Below are positions 33,476 to 41,706 of a stretch of 64,000 nt of DNA, piece by piece (within the stretch, counting starts at the first letter, position 1; each line of letters opens with the position of its first letter). The notes under the pieces were generated by a model. It saw only the letters and a list, made by a program, of their open reading frames with translations. It was not told the DNA's origin and did no database searches. The position numbers and the translations under genes were made by a program. Source of the DNA: Kitasatospora cineracea (GTDB lineage: Bacteria; Actinomycetota; Actinomycetes; Streptomycetales; Streptomycetaceae); assembly GCF_003751605.1 (NCBI RefSeq), contig NZ_RJVJ01000002.1:682001-746000 (forward strand), read 5' to 3'.

Positions 33476-34818
33476 CCGGAGCGGGCGGCGCGACGCCTTG
33501 TGCGGGGGTGCCGCCCCGCCCGCTCCCCCTCCGGCCGCTCCGGCCCTTCCGGCCCCGGCCGTTCGACCCCGGGCTGCTCCGCTCCCGGCTGCTCGGCGGT
33601 GACGGCCCGCCAGACCGGGACGGCCAGCGCCACCATGCCGGCGCCGAACAGCAGGAAGGTGCCGGGCGTGCCCAGCAGCCGCTGGAGCAGCAGGCCGACG
33701 GCCGCGCCGGCCGGCATCGCGCTCATGATCGCCGCCCGGTAGGCGCCGCCCACCGCGCCGCGGATCCGCGGCGGGGTCAGCCGCTGGCGGATCGTCACGG
33801 TGAGCACGCCCCACATGCCGCCCAGGCCGCTGCCGACCGTCATCGCCGCGAACAGCGCCGGGCCGTGCAGGAACACCGGCGCGGTGAACACCAGCCCCCA
33901 GCCGAGCCGGGTCGCGCACAGCACCGGCGCGCTGCCGAAGCGGCGTTCGGCCCGGTGCGCGGTGAGCGAGCCGAACGCGGTGCCGACGCCCACCGAGCTG
34001 AGCAGCACGCCGTAGCCCGCGTCGCCGAGGTGCAGCGGGCCGCTGGTCGCGTACACCACGAACAGCGCCAGGAACGAGGTGTTCGCCAGCGTGGTGAGCA
34101 CCCCGGCCAGCGTGATCACCCGGACCACCCGGTTGCGCAGCAGGAACGCCGGGCCGTCCCACACCCCCGACCGCCCGGCCCCTCCCCGTTCCGCCGTTCC
34201 CCATTCTGCGCCTCCCCGTTCTGCCCGTTCCGGGCCCGGGACGCGGCCGGTCCCGGGCGGCAGGGCGGTGAGCCGCAGCATCGAGCCCAGGTAGCCGGCG
34301 CCCGCGACCAGGAAGGTGACGGGGGCGGCCAGTGCGGTCAGCCAGCCGGCCAGCGCGGGGGCGACGAACTGGCCGGTGACCCGGACGGTGGTGGCGAGCT
34401 GCCCGTTGGCCCGGGCCAGCTCCGCGGCGGGGACGACGGTCGGCAGGACGGTCTCGCTGCTGGTGTTGAACACCGTCTCGGCGGTGCCGACCAGGAACGC
34501 CAGGGCCAGCAGCAGCGGCAGCGACAGCGCCCCGGCCCAGGCGGCGGCCCCGATCCCGAGGATCAGCAGCGCCCGCGCCCCGTCCGCGGCCACCATCAGG
34601 CCCTTGCGCCCGGCCCGGTCGGCGAGCAGCCCGGCCGGGATGCCGAACAGCAGCCACGGCACCGTGCTGACCGCCATCACCAGCGACGAGGCGTTCACCG
34701 ACCCCGTCAGGTGCGCCACCACCAGCAGCAGGCCGGTGCGCAGCACGCCGTCGCCGGTGTTGGCCAGCACGGACGCGCCGAGCAGCACCCGCAGCGGCCG
34801 GTTCCTCCGATCTCCCAC
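33469..34818 (-). CDS. MFS transporter
   Basis: 449 residues, about twelve membrane helices, with a central loop of short Glu/Arg/Gly repeats and an Arg/Pro/Glu-rich C-terminal tail. It has LANTGDGVLRTGLLLVVAHLTGS, FGIPAGLLADRAGRKGLMV and NTSSETVLPTVVPAAELARANGQL, the MFS_3 pattern (enterobactin exporter-like). The substrate is unknown. The stop codon overlaps the convergent lipoprotein gene by seven bases. Confidence 0.88.
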   Translation of the reverse strand: MGDRRNRPLRVLLGASVLANTGDGVLRTGLLLVVAHLTGSVNASSLVMAVSTVPWLLFGIPAGLLADRAGRKGLMVAADGARALLILGIGAAAWAGALSLPLLLALAFLVGTAETVFNTSSETVLPTVVPAAELARANGQLATTVRVTGQFVAPALAGWLTALAAPVTFLVAGAGYLGSMLRLTALPPGTGRVPGPERAERGGAEWGTAERGGAGRSGVWDGPAFLLRNRVVRVITLAGVLTTLANTSFLALFVVYATSGPLHLGDAGYGVLLSSVGVGTAFGSLTAHRAERRFGSAPVLCATRLGWGLVFTAPVFLHGPALFAAMTVGSGLGGMWGVLTVTIRQRLTPPRIRGAVGGAYRAAIMSAMPAGAAVGLLLQRLLGTPGTFLLFGAGMVALAVPVWRAVTAEQPGAEQPGVERPGPEGPERPEGERAGRHPRTRRRAARSGQ

Positions 34819-34961
34819 GGCGGAAAGCTAGTACCCGAACCGCCGTGGCGGTGCGTCCCGCCGGCGACTGGGAGGGAGATCACAGGACGGTGACCCGGTA
34901 CCCGCGGCGGCACGGGCTGTGATGCACTGGGCGCCTGCCGAACGATGGGGAGCGTGGCGAC

Positions 34962-35531
34962 ATGGACTTGCAGACCGACTACTTCCGGGCCGAGGACGAG
35001 GCCGCCGTGCGCAAGGTGATGGCGAGCGGGACGCGCCCGGCCGCCGAGGCGTTCGAATCGGTGCGGGCCCGGGGCATCGACCCGACCGTGGTCCTGCCGC
35101 GCCTGGTGGCCGCGCTGCGCGAGGAGAGCGACTCGGCGCAGGCCCAGGCGCAGGCGCAGTCCCCGGTCCAGACCCCCGACCTGGCCCCGGCCCCGACGCC
35201 GGCCCCGGCTCCGGTCAAGGACGGCCCGGACCGCTCGGTGTGGCCGACCGGCCTGGAGCCCTGGCACGAGGAGGGCCCGGGCGCCGCCGTCGACTTCGAG
35301 GACCCGTGGATGACCGGCCCCTGGGTGGTCGAGCTCACCGACGAGACCCGCGACGCCCTGGCCGGCATCCAGCGCAAGCGCCTGCCCCGGCTCACCAGCC
35401 AGTGGGCCCGCACCGAGGAGGTGAAGAACGTCGAACGGATCGAACTCATGAAGCTGATCCACCAGTTGGGCGTCCTGGCCCGCCGCGCGAAGCAGGACGG
35501 CCAGCACCTCTACTGCGCCCTGACCGCCTGA
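34962..35531 (+). CDS. Hypothetical protein with DPWxTGPW motif, first of a paralogous pair
   Basis: 189 residues starting MDLQTDYFRAEDEAAVRKVM. A helical N-terminal third is followed by an Ala/Pro/Gln linker (about 60-90) and a conserved block SVWPTGLEPWHEEGP, EDPWMTGPWVVELTDETRDALAGI. It closes with a helical C-terminus, LMKLIHQLGVLARRAKQDGQHLYCALT. The following gene has the same order of motifs, so the two are duplicates of one family. I do not recognise the family; there are no catalytic, membrane or signal features. Confidence 0.75.
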   Translation: MDLQTDYFRAEDEAAVRKVMASGTRPAAEAFESVRARGIDPTVVLPRLVAALREESDSAQAQAQAQSPVQTPDLAPAPTPAPAPVKDGPDRSVWPTGLEPWHEEGPGAAVDFEDPWMTGPWVVELTDETRDALAGIQRKRLPRLTSQWARTEEVKNVERIELMKLIHQLGVLARRAKQDGQHLYCALTA

Positions 35532-35571
35532 ACCGCCCGGCCTCCCGACCGCCCGGCCTCCCGACCGCCCG

Positions 35572-36042
35572 GTGCGCTACGCCTTCTTCCGCGCCCCCGA
35601 CCCGGCCGCCGTCCTGGCGGCCTTCGTGGCCGGACCGGCCCGGCACGATCCGGCCGCCGCCTTCGACGCCCGGTACCCGTCGGGGGCGGAGGCCGGCGAC
35701 GTCCTCGATCTGCTCGACGAACTGCTGCTCCCGCTCCCTGACACCGGCCTGGTCGAGCGCACCGTCTGGCCGCCCACCACCCGGTCACCCACCTGCTTCG
35801 CCGTCCCCGGCGACCCGTGGACCACCGGCCCCTGGGCCCACCAGCTCTCCCCCGCCGCCCGCGACCTGCTCGCCCGCTCCCCCGCCGGGGCCCTGCGGGC
35901 GCTGCGCCCCTACGGCCAGGCCCCGCCCGCCGCCGCGCTCGCCGTCCTCGCCGTCCTGGCCGCCCTGGCCCGCCGCGCGGCCGCCGCCGGGGAGCAGCTC
36001 TACTACTGGCTGGGCGCCCCGCCGCCGTCCCCGCCGGACTGA
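35572..36042 (+). CDS. Hypothetical protein with DPWxTGPW motif, second of a paralogous pair
   Basis: 156 residues from GTG 35572, starting MRYAFFRAPDPAAVLAAF. Shared with the previous protein: RA-x-D-x-AAV near the start, VWP, DPWTTGPWAHQLSPAARDLLA, and the ending LAALARRAAAAGEQLYYWL. It lacks the Ala/Pro linker. No ribosome binding site is visible; the two genes are separated by 40 bases containing a direct repeat of GCCCGGCCTCCCGACC, so translational coupling is possible. Its last 40 bases overlap the end of the convergent EamA gene. Confidence 0.65.
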   Translation: MRYAFFRAPDPAAVLAAFVAGPARHDPAAAFDARYPSGAEAGDVLDLLDELLLPLPDTGLVERTVWPPTTRSPTCFAVPGDPWTTGPWAHQLSPAARDLLARSPAGALRALRPYGQAPPAAALAVLAVLAALARRAAAAGEQLYYWLGAPPPSPPD

Positions 36043-36971
36043 CCCCGGCCCTTTCCCGTCCCCTTCCCGGCCCGCTGGGTCGCCGCGATGCAGGCGACCA
36101 CCGCCAGCGCGGTGGGGACGGCGGTGGCGGGCAGCGTCTCGGCGAGCAGCAGGACCGCCCAGCAGAGCGTCAACAGGGGCTGGGCGAGCTGGAGTTGGCT
36201 GGCGCGGGGCACGCCGATCGCGGCCATGCCCCGGTACCAGACGACGAAGCCGCCGAACTGCGAGACCGCCGCCAGGTAGGCGAGGCCGGTGAGGCCGTGC
36301 CAGTTCCCGTGCACGGGTTCGGCGGTCAGCGCGAGCGCGCCGGTGAGGGCGTTGACGGGCAGCGCGGCGACCACGCCCCAGCCGATGACCTGCCAGCCGG
36401 GCAGGTCCCGGGCGAGGCGGCCGCCCTCCGCGTAGCCGAACGCGCAGACCAGCAGCGCCCCGAACAGGTAGAGGTCGGCGGTGGTCAGGCCCGCGCCGCC
36501 GCTCTGCTGGACGGTGAAGGCGAGGACGACGGCGGCCCCGGCGAGCGCGGCGAGCCAGAACGCGCGCGGCGGACGGGCCCCGGCCCGCAGCCCGCCGGCC
36601 CGCAGCGCGCCGACGGCGGCGGTGGCCAGCGGCAGCAGGCCGATGACGACCGCGGAGTGCGCGGTGGAGGAGAGCCGCAGCGCGAGCGTGGAGAGCAGCG
36701 GGAAGCCGACCGCGCAGCCCACCGCGACGGCCGCCAGTCCCGGCCAGGCCGAGCGGGGCGGGACGCGGGCGCCGGCGGCCAGCAGGCAGACCCCGGCGAG
36801 CAGCCCGGCGAGGGTGCCGCGCAGGCCGGTGACCGTCCACGGCCCGAAGCCCTCCAGGGCCCAGGCGGTGGCGGGGAAGCTGAACGAGAAGGCGAACACC
36901 CCGAGGGCGGCCTGGGCGGTGCCGCCGACCGCTATCGGGCGGAGTACGGTAGCGCTATCGTGTGCTGACAT
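36003..36971 (-). CDS. EamA/DMT family transporter, MocR-controlled
   Basis: 322 residues with ten membrane helices. It carries ALGVFAFSFSFPATAWALEGFGPWTVTGLRG in the first repeat and VSQFGGFVVWYRGMAAIGVPRASQLQLAQPLLTLCWAVLLLAE in the second. ATG 36971 follows the operator region. It is divergent from a MocR-type regulator with 57 bases between the starts; such pairs are commonly regulator and target. Confidence 0.9.
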   Translation of the reverse strand: MSAHDSATVLRPIAVGGTAQAALGVFAFSFSFPATAWALEGFGPWTVTGLRGTLAGLLAGVCLLAAGARVPPRSAWPGLAAVAVGCAVGFPLLSTLALRLSSTAHSAVVIGLLPLATAAVGALRAGGLRAGARPPRAFWLAALAGAAVVLAFTVQQSGGAGLTTADLYLFGALLVCAFGYAEGGRLARDLPGWQVIGWGVVAALPVNALTGALALTAEPVHGNWHGLTGLAYLAAVSQFGGFVVWYRGMAAIGVPRASQLQLAQPLLTLCWAVLLLAETLPATAVPTALAVVACIAATQRAGKGTGKGRGQSGGDGGGAPSQ

Positions 36972-36984
36972 ACAGGACGGTAGC
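36931..36984. promoter_or_regulatory. MocR-type operator array: GCTATCG / CGGTAGC repeats
   Basis: GCTATCG at 36931-36937, CGGTAGC at 36947-36953, GCTATCG at 36954-36960 and CGGTAGC at 36978-36984. The middle pair abuts, making a near-palindrome with core TAGCGCTA. Four spaced half sites in direct and inverted order between the transporter and the MocR gene match the known style of MocR/PdxR binding sites. The left part overlaps the first codons of the transporter. Confidence 0.7.
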
Positions 36985-37028
36985 AGTTGCCGCCCGTCCG
37001 CCGGAAGCATCCCCGAGAGGGAGGGCCG

Positions 37029-38456
37029 ATGACCGTCCAGGAGCTCACCGACGCACTGCGCAGCACGGTGTTGCGCTACTCACCGGGTGAGCGGATCCCC
37101 AGTAGCAGGGAGCTGGTGGAGCGCTACCGGGTCAGTCCGGTGTCGGTGTCCCGGGCGATCCGGGAGCTGGTCGCGGAGGGCGTGGTGGTGTCCCGGCCGG
37201 GGGCGGGGGTGTTCCGGGCCGAGCCGCGGCCGGGGCCCGCCGCGCGGGGGGACTTCTCCTGGCAGGAGGTGGCGCTCAGCGCGGAGGCGGGGGCCCCGCC
37301 CGCCCGGGTGGTGGACGCCTCGGGGGTGCTGGCGGCGCTCGCGCTGGCCCCGCCGGAGGTGGTCGACCTGAACAGCGGCTACCCGCACGCCTCGCTGCTG
37401 CCGGAGCGGGCGCTGGCCGGCGCACTGGCCCGGGCCGCCCGGCGGCCCGGCGCGTGGGGGCGGCCGCCGCTGGAGGGGCTGCCGGAGCTGCGCGGCTGGT
37501 TCGCCCGCGAGGTGGGCGGCGGGGTGACGGCGGCGGAGGTGCTGATCACCGCGGGCGGGCAGAGCGCGCTGACCTGCGCGCTGCGTTCGCTGGCCCCGCC
37601 GGGCGCGCCGGTGCTGGTCGAATCCCCCACCTACCCGGGCCTGTTGGCGATCGCCCGGGCGGCGGGCCTGCGCCCGGTGCCGGTGCCGGTGGACGCGGAC
37701 GGGGTGATCCCGGAGCGGCTGGCCGAGGCGTTCGCGGTGTCGGGGGCGCGGCTGTTCGTCTGCCAGCCGCTGTTCCAGAACCCGACCGGCACCGTTCTGC
37801 CCGCGGGGCGGCGGCGGGCGGTGCTGGCGGCCGCGAAGCGGGCGGGGGCGTTCGTGGTGGAGGACGACTTCGCCCGGCTGCTGGCCCACCCCGGCGCGGG
37901 CGAGCTGCCCGCGCCGCTGGTCGCCGACGACCCGGACGGCACCGTGGTGCACGTCCGTTCGCTGACCAAGGCGGCCTCGCCAAGCTTGCGGGTGGGCGCG
38001 CTGGTGGCCCGCGGCCCGGCGCTGGCCCGGCTGCGCTCGGTCCAGGCGGTGGATTCGTTCTTCGTCCCCCGGCCGCTCCAGGAGGCCGCCCTCGAACTGG
38101 TCACCTCCGCCGACTGGCCGCGCCACCTGCGCGCGCTGGCCCGCGAGTTGGCCGACCGGCAGCAGCTCTTCGCCGCCGCCCTGGCCCGGCGCGCCCCGGC
38201 CCTGCTGCCGCCGCTGCTCCCCCGCGGCGGGTTCCACCTGTGGCTGCCGCTGCCCGCCCAGCTCGACCCGGCGGCGCTCACCGCCGCCGCGCTGCGCCAC
38301 GGCGTCGCCCTCTCCCCGGGCCGGAACTACTTCACCGCCGAGCCCGCGCCCCGCACCCGGGTCAGTCTCGCGGCCGCCGAGACCCGGGCCCAACTCGCCA
38401 CCGCCGTCGACCGGTTGGCCGCCGCCCTGGAATCGCTCGACCGGCCGGCCTCCTGA
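37029..38456 (+). CDS. MocR family transcriptional regulator (GntR helix-turn-helix plus aminotransferase-like domain)
   Basis: 475 residues. The first 75 residues are a GntR winged helix: YSPGERIPSSRELVERYRVSPVSVSRAIRELVAEGVV. The rest is a class I aminotransferase fold with TAGGQSALTCALRSLAPPGAPVLVESPTYPG, CQPLFQNPTGTVL, VVEDDFARLL and the PLP-binding lysine in VRSLTKAASPSLRVGAL. ATG 37029 has GAGAGGGAGGG upstream. Such proteins sense PLP or amino-acid derivatives and act on neighbouring genes, here most likely the divergent EamA gene. Confidence 0.93.
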   Translation: MTVQELTDALRSTVLRYSPGERIPSSRELVERYRVSPVSVSRAIRELVAEGVVVSRPGAGVFRAEPRPGPAARGDFSWQEVALSAEAGAPPARVVDASGVLAALALAPPEVVDLNSGYPHASLLPERALAGALARAARRPGAWGRPPLEGLPELRGWFAREVGGGVTAAEVLITAGGQSALTCALRSLAPPGAPVLVESPTYPGLLAIARAAGLRPVPVPVDADGVIPERLAEAFAVSGARLFVCQPLFQNPTGTVLPAGRRRAVLAAAKRAGAFVVEDDFARLLAHPGAGELPAPLVADDPDGTVVHVRSLTKAASPSLRVGALVARGPALARLRSVQAVDSFFVPRPLQEAALELVTSADWPRHLRALARELADRQQLFAAALARRAPALLPPLLPRGGFHLWLPLPAQLDPAALTAAALRHGVALSPGRNYFTAEPAPRTRVSLAAAETRAQLATAVDRLAAALESLDRPAS

Positions 38457-38463
38457 CGGATGG

Positions 38464-39312
38464 TCAGTGCGCGAGCTCCAGCAGCGCGATGCCGGCCAGC
38501 ACGGTGGCGCTGGCGGCCAGCCGCAGGGTGCCGAGGCGTTCGCGCAGCACCAGGGTCCCGATCAGGGCGGCGATGACGATGGAGGTCTCGCGCAGCGCGG
38601 CGATGGCGGGCAGGTCGCCGACGGTCTGCGCCCAGACCACCAGCCCGTACGCGGTGAGCGACATCAGCCCGCCGCCGAGCCCGACCACGGGGTTCGCGCG
38701 CAGGGCGGGCAGCAGGGTGCGGCGGCGGACGGCGGCCACCGCGGCGAGGACGGCCAGGCCCTGCAGGACGAACATCCAGGCGATGTACCCGGCGGCCGAG
38801 TCCGCGGCCCGGACCCCGCCCGCGTCCACCACGGTGTAGCCCGCGATCAGCACGCCGTTGCCCAACGCGGCGCCGATCGCCGGGAGTTGCTCCCGCCCGG
38901 GGAGGCCGCCGACCAGCGCCAGGCCGGTCAGGCCGAGTGAGATCACCGCGACGGCGGCGAGCTGTCCGGCGGGCAGCGGGCGGTGCAGGACGGTGGCGGA
39001 GAGCAGGGCGACCACGGCCGGGGAGGTGCCGCGGGCGATCGGGTACAGCTGCCCGAAGTCGCCGAGGCCGTAGGCGCGGGCCAGCAGCAGCTGGTAGCCG
39101 GTCTGGAGCGCGGCGGAGGCCAGCAGGTAGGGCAGCGCGTCCGCACCGGGCGGCGGGACGAACAGCGCGAGCAGCACGCCGAAGGCCACGAACACCAGGT
39201 TCATCTGCGCGATCCCGGCGATCCGGTCGCGCACCCCGTGCACCAGCGCGTTCCACACGGCGTGCAGCAGTGCGGCGGCCAGCACCACGAACGGGACGGC
39301 GCCCTGGGTCAC
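38464..39312 (-). CDS. EamA/DMT family transporter
   Basis: 282 residues from GTG 39312, which has GGAGGGGGG eight bases upstream. Ten membrane helices include LLHAVWNALVHGVRDRIAGIAQMNLVF, ARAYGLGDFGQLYPIARGTSPAVVALLSATVLHRPL and LVVWAQTVGDLPAIAALRETSIVIAALIGTLVLRERLG, typical of the DMT branch that moves phosphonate- or amino-acid-like compounds. The start signal excludes the longer frame. It is divergent from the sugar kinase gene. Confidence 0.9.
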   Translation of the reverse strand: MTQGAVPFVVLAAALLHAVWNALVHGVRDRIAGIAQMNLVFVAFGVLLALFVPPPGADALPYLLASAALQTGYQLLLARAYGLGDFGQLYPIARGTSPAVVALLSATVLHRPLPAGQLAAVAVISLGLTGLALVGGLPGREQLPAIGAALGNGVLIAGYTVVDAGGVRAADSAAGYIAWMFVLQGLAVLAAVAAVRRRTLLPALRANPVVGLGGGLMSLTAYGLVVWAQTVGDLPAIAALRETSIVIAALIGTLVLRERLGTLRLAASATVLAGIALLELAH

Positions 39313-39469
39313 CGGTCCCCCCTCCACAGCAGTCGAACACCGAAAGATGTACAGCCAACTTAGCGCCCGCCGCCGCCCCGTCCACCCCCGCCCCCGAACG
39401 TTCGGCCACCCGTCGACCGGCGTTCGGCCGACCACCGCTCCACCGTCGCCCTCCATAAATGCTCGAAGC

Positions 39470-39495
39470 TGCGCGAAAACCGGTATGATCGCGCA
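39470..39495. promoter_or_regulatory. Promoter with overlapping operator upstream of the PfkB kinase gene
   Basis: TGCGCGA (39470-39476) and TCGCGCA (39489-39495) form an inverted repeat that spans a good -10 box TATGAT (39484-39489). A regulator bound here would block RNA polymerase. No clear -35 box is present 17 bases upstream. Confidence 0.5.
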
Positions 39496-39564
39496 GATTC
39501 AGTCACACCTCGCGCTGTTCGTCCCGACCGGCGAACCGCGACGACCACCCTGGGGGCGTCCGCC

Positions 39565-40479
39565 GTGATCCTCACCGTCACACCCAATCCGGCGCTGGAC
39601 GTCACCTACACCGTCCCCGGGTTCCGCCCGCACGCCAGCCACCGGGTCACCGAAGCGGTCGCCCAGGCGGGCGGCAAGGGCGTCAACGTGGCCCGGGTGC
39701 TCACCGCGCTGGGCCGCCCCGCCCGCTGCGTCCTGCCGCTCGGCGGCCCCACCGGAGACGCCGTCCGCGCCGACCTGGCCGCCGCCGGACTCGACCACGC
39801 CGAGGTGCCGGTCGGCGGCGACACCCGACGCACCATCACCGTCGCGGACGGCACCGACGCCACCGTCCTCAACGAACCCGGCCCCGCCCTGACCCCCGCC
39901 GAATGGGACGCCCTGCTCGACGAGACCGCCCGCCACCTCCCGCAGGCCGCCGTCCTGGTCCTCTCCGGCAGCCTCCCGCCCGGCGCCCCCGCCGACGGCT
40001 ACGGCCAACTCGTCGCCCTGGGACGCCGGTTCGGCCTCCCCGTGGTCCTCGACGCGGACGGCCCGGCCCTGCTCGCCGCCCTCCCCGCCCGCCCCACCGT
40101 GATCAAACCGAACGCCGCCGAACTCACCGCCGCCACCGGCCTCCCCGACCCCCGCGGCGCCGCCCGGGTCCTGCTCCGCCGCGGCGCCGAATCCGTCCTC
40201 GCCTCCCTCGGCCCCGCCGGCCTGCTCGCCGTCGACCCCCACGGCACCTGGCGCTGCGCCCCACCCGCCCCCGTCCCCGGCAACCCCACCGGCGCAGGCG
40301 ACGCCACCGTCGCCGCCCTCGCCGCCGGCCTCTCCGGCAACGCCGGCTGGCCCGCCATCCTCCCCGACGCCGTCGCCCTCTCCGCCGCCACGGTCCACCA
40401 CCCCCGCGCCGGCCACTTCCACACCCCCACCTACCACCACCTCCGCGCCACCCTCACCGCCACCCGCCTCCCCCACTGA
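39565..40479 (+). CDS. 1-phosphofructokinase family (PfkB) sugar kinase
   Basis: 304 residues from GTG 39565, starting MILTVTPNPALDVTYTVPGF. PfkB signatures are QAGGKGVNVARVLTALGRP near residue 30 and GNPTGAGDATVAALAAGLSGN near residue 245, with the catalytic Asp in GAGDA. The order and length fit 1-phosphofructokinase or tagatose-6-phosphate kinase; they cannot be separated by eye. The usual fructose PTS permease gene (fruA) and FruR are not next to it, so the substrate is open. Confidence 0.9.
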   Translation: MILTVTPNPALDVTYTVPGFRPHASHRVTEAVAQAGGKGVNVARVLTALGRPARCVLPLGGPTGDAVRADLAAAGLDHAEVPVGGDTRRTITVADGTDATVLNEPGPALTPAEWDALLDETARHLPQAAVLVLSGSLPPGAPADGYGQLVALGRRFGLPVVLDADGPALLAALPARPTVIKPNAAELTAATGLPDPRGAARVLLRRGAESVLASLGPAGLLAVDPHGTWRCAPPAPVPGNPTGAGDATVAALAAGLSGNAGWPAILPDAVALSAATVHHPRAGHFHTPTYHHLRATLTATRLPH

Positions 40480-40764
40480 CCCCGCCCGGCCCGCACCCCC
40501 GACACCGGCTCCAGGAGGACGGGCGTACGGCACGGGCTCCGATCTGGGCGCTGCGCTACTTGGACCTGGCCACACCGCCGCACTGTCAGCGGCCCCGATT
40601 GACCGTCACGCACCGCCCGTTCTGGCATGGCTGTGGCACGCTGCAACCTGACGTCAGGCCAGCAGGTTCACCAGGGCAAGGCGCCTCACCCCCTGGGCAC
40701 CACCCCGGAGCTGCCTGCAGTCCGCCGCTGGTCCGGATTTCGATTTATGCCAACAAGCTCCCAA
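40480..40764. other. Transition from high to low G+C, no gene seen
   Basis: 285 bases between the kinase and the HEPN gene. G+C falls sharply after about 40,730. A perfect 12-bp palindrome, CCTGACGTCAGG, lies at 40647-40658 inside a wider AACCTG...CAGGTT repeat. It may mark the edge of the inserted segment or a terminator. No reliable open frame was found. Confidence 0.4.
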
Positions 40765-41706
40765 TTACAACCAACCCGGAATCTTGCACACGTCCACCCG
40801 CGCCCACCACGCCTCGCCCTTCGGCGAAACTACGTCACGCAAGATTGGGTCCAGCCCAAACGGAGCCTTATCAAGGATCTGATTCGCGCCCTTAAATCCT
40901 CCAGCGACTTCCGAAAGGCGAGCCATGGACGGTATGGCCCTCATCATAAATTGCTGCAACTTGGTCACTGCATCGGGAGAAGCCTTCCTGCCTCCATGAA
41001 CCAGGCTTGATCGCGCACCGTAAAGATCCTTCATCCGAACCATGACACGATGCGACGCAGGACCATTGCTCACAAGAAATGCGGCACGTTGGCTGAGGCG
41101 AAAATTTAGCTCGGCCTTTAGGTCTTGGCCAATCAGCGACTCGAATGCCACGGCCAACGTTAGCAACGACTTTGAAAGCGACACCTGCCGCTCCGCGACC
41201 GACTCCCGGAAGAATTCGAGAGATATAGCGATCCGATCGTCCAGCCCTGACGGCCAGGCAGCCACTATCTCACCCCATGCCTCCAAGCGTTCCTCATCGA
41301 GGAAAACGCCTCGGCCCGACCCAGAGATTTCGGCAACCGGACAGACCCTCCTCCAAGCTCCGCCTGTGAATCTATCCAGGAGAGCGAGCACACTTGGAGC
41401 AGAGCGCTGAGCACAGCACAGCAGGTTGAATCGGTGCCGGACTATAGCACTCAACTCATCCGCATCATCACTTTCAATGTCGAACATCTCGATTCGCCAA
41501 CGGGGCGGCCTCTGCACATGAAGTCTGGAAGAGATTCGCCTCGACTCCGTCTCTCCCAGTGCAGCCAGTACCATCCCGCCTGGAATTACCGTTCGTTTGG
41601 GGAATTCCTCAAAGTATCCATTTGGATTCAATACGCTCGCGTCCAAAAGGATGCAAGTAAGGCGTAGCCGCCCTTCCCAGTACGCAGCACCAGGCTTAGT
41701 CGTCAT
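40765..41706 (-). CDS. Apea-like HEPN domain protein on a low-G+C island
   Basis: 313 residues. The C-terminal half carries the Apea-like HEPN pattern: SLLTLAVAFESLIGQDLKAEL, LNFRLSQRAAFLVSNG and RMKDLYGARSSLVHGGRK, with the HEPN catalytic signature R-x4-H in RSSLVH near residue 237. HEPN proteins are often RNases in toxin-antitoxin or phage-defence systems; members of this subgroup include the E. coli ApeA defence protein, but most are uncharacterised. The N-terminal half is unrecognised. The gene has far lower G+C than its neighbours, consistent with acquisition. No clear ribosome binding site precedes ATG 41706, and no nucleotidyltransferase or antitoxin partner is adjacent. Confidence 0.8.
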   Translation of the reverse strand: MTTKPGAAYWEGRLRLTCILLDASVLNPNGYFEEFPKRTVIPGGMVLAALGETESRRISSRLHVQRPPRWRIEMFDIESDDADELSAIVRHRFNLLCCAQRSAPSVLALLDRFTGGAWRRVCPVAEISGSGRGVFLDEERLEAWGEIVAAWPSGLDDRIAISLEFFRESVAERQVSLSKSLLTLAVAFESLIGQDLKAELNFRLSQRAAFLVSNGPASHRVMVRMKDLYGARSSLVHGGRKASPDAVTKLQQFMMRAIPSMARLSEVAGGFKGANQILDKAPFGLDPILRDVVSPKGEAWWARVDVCKIPGWL

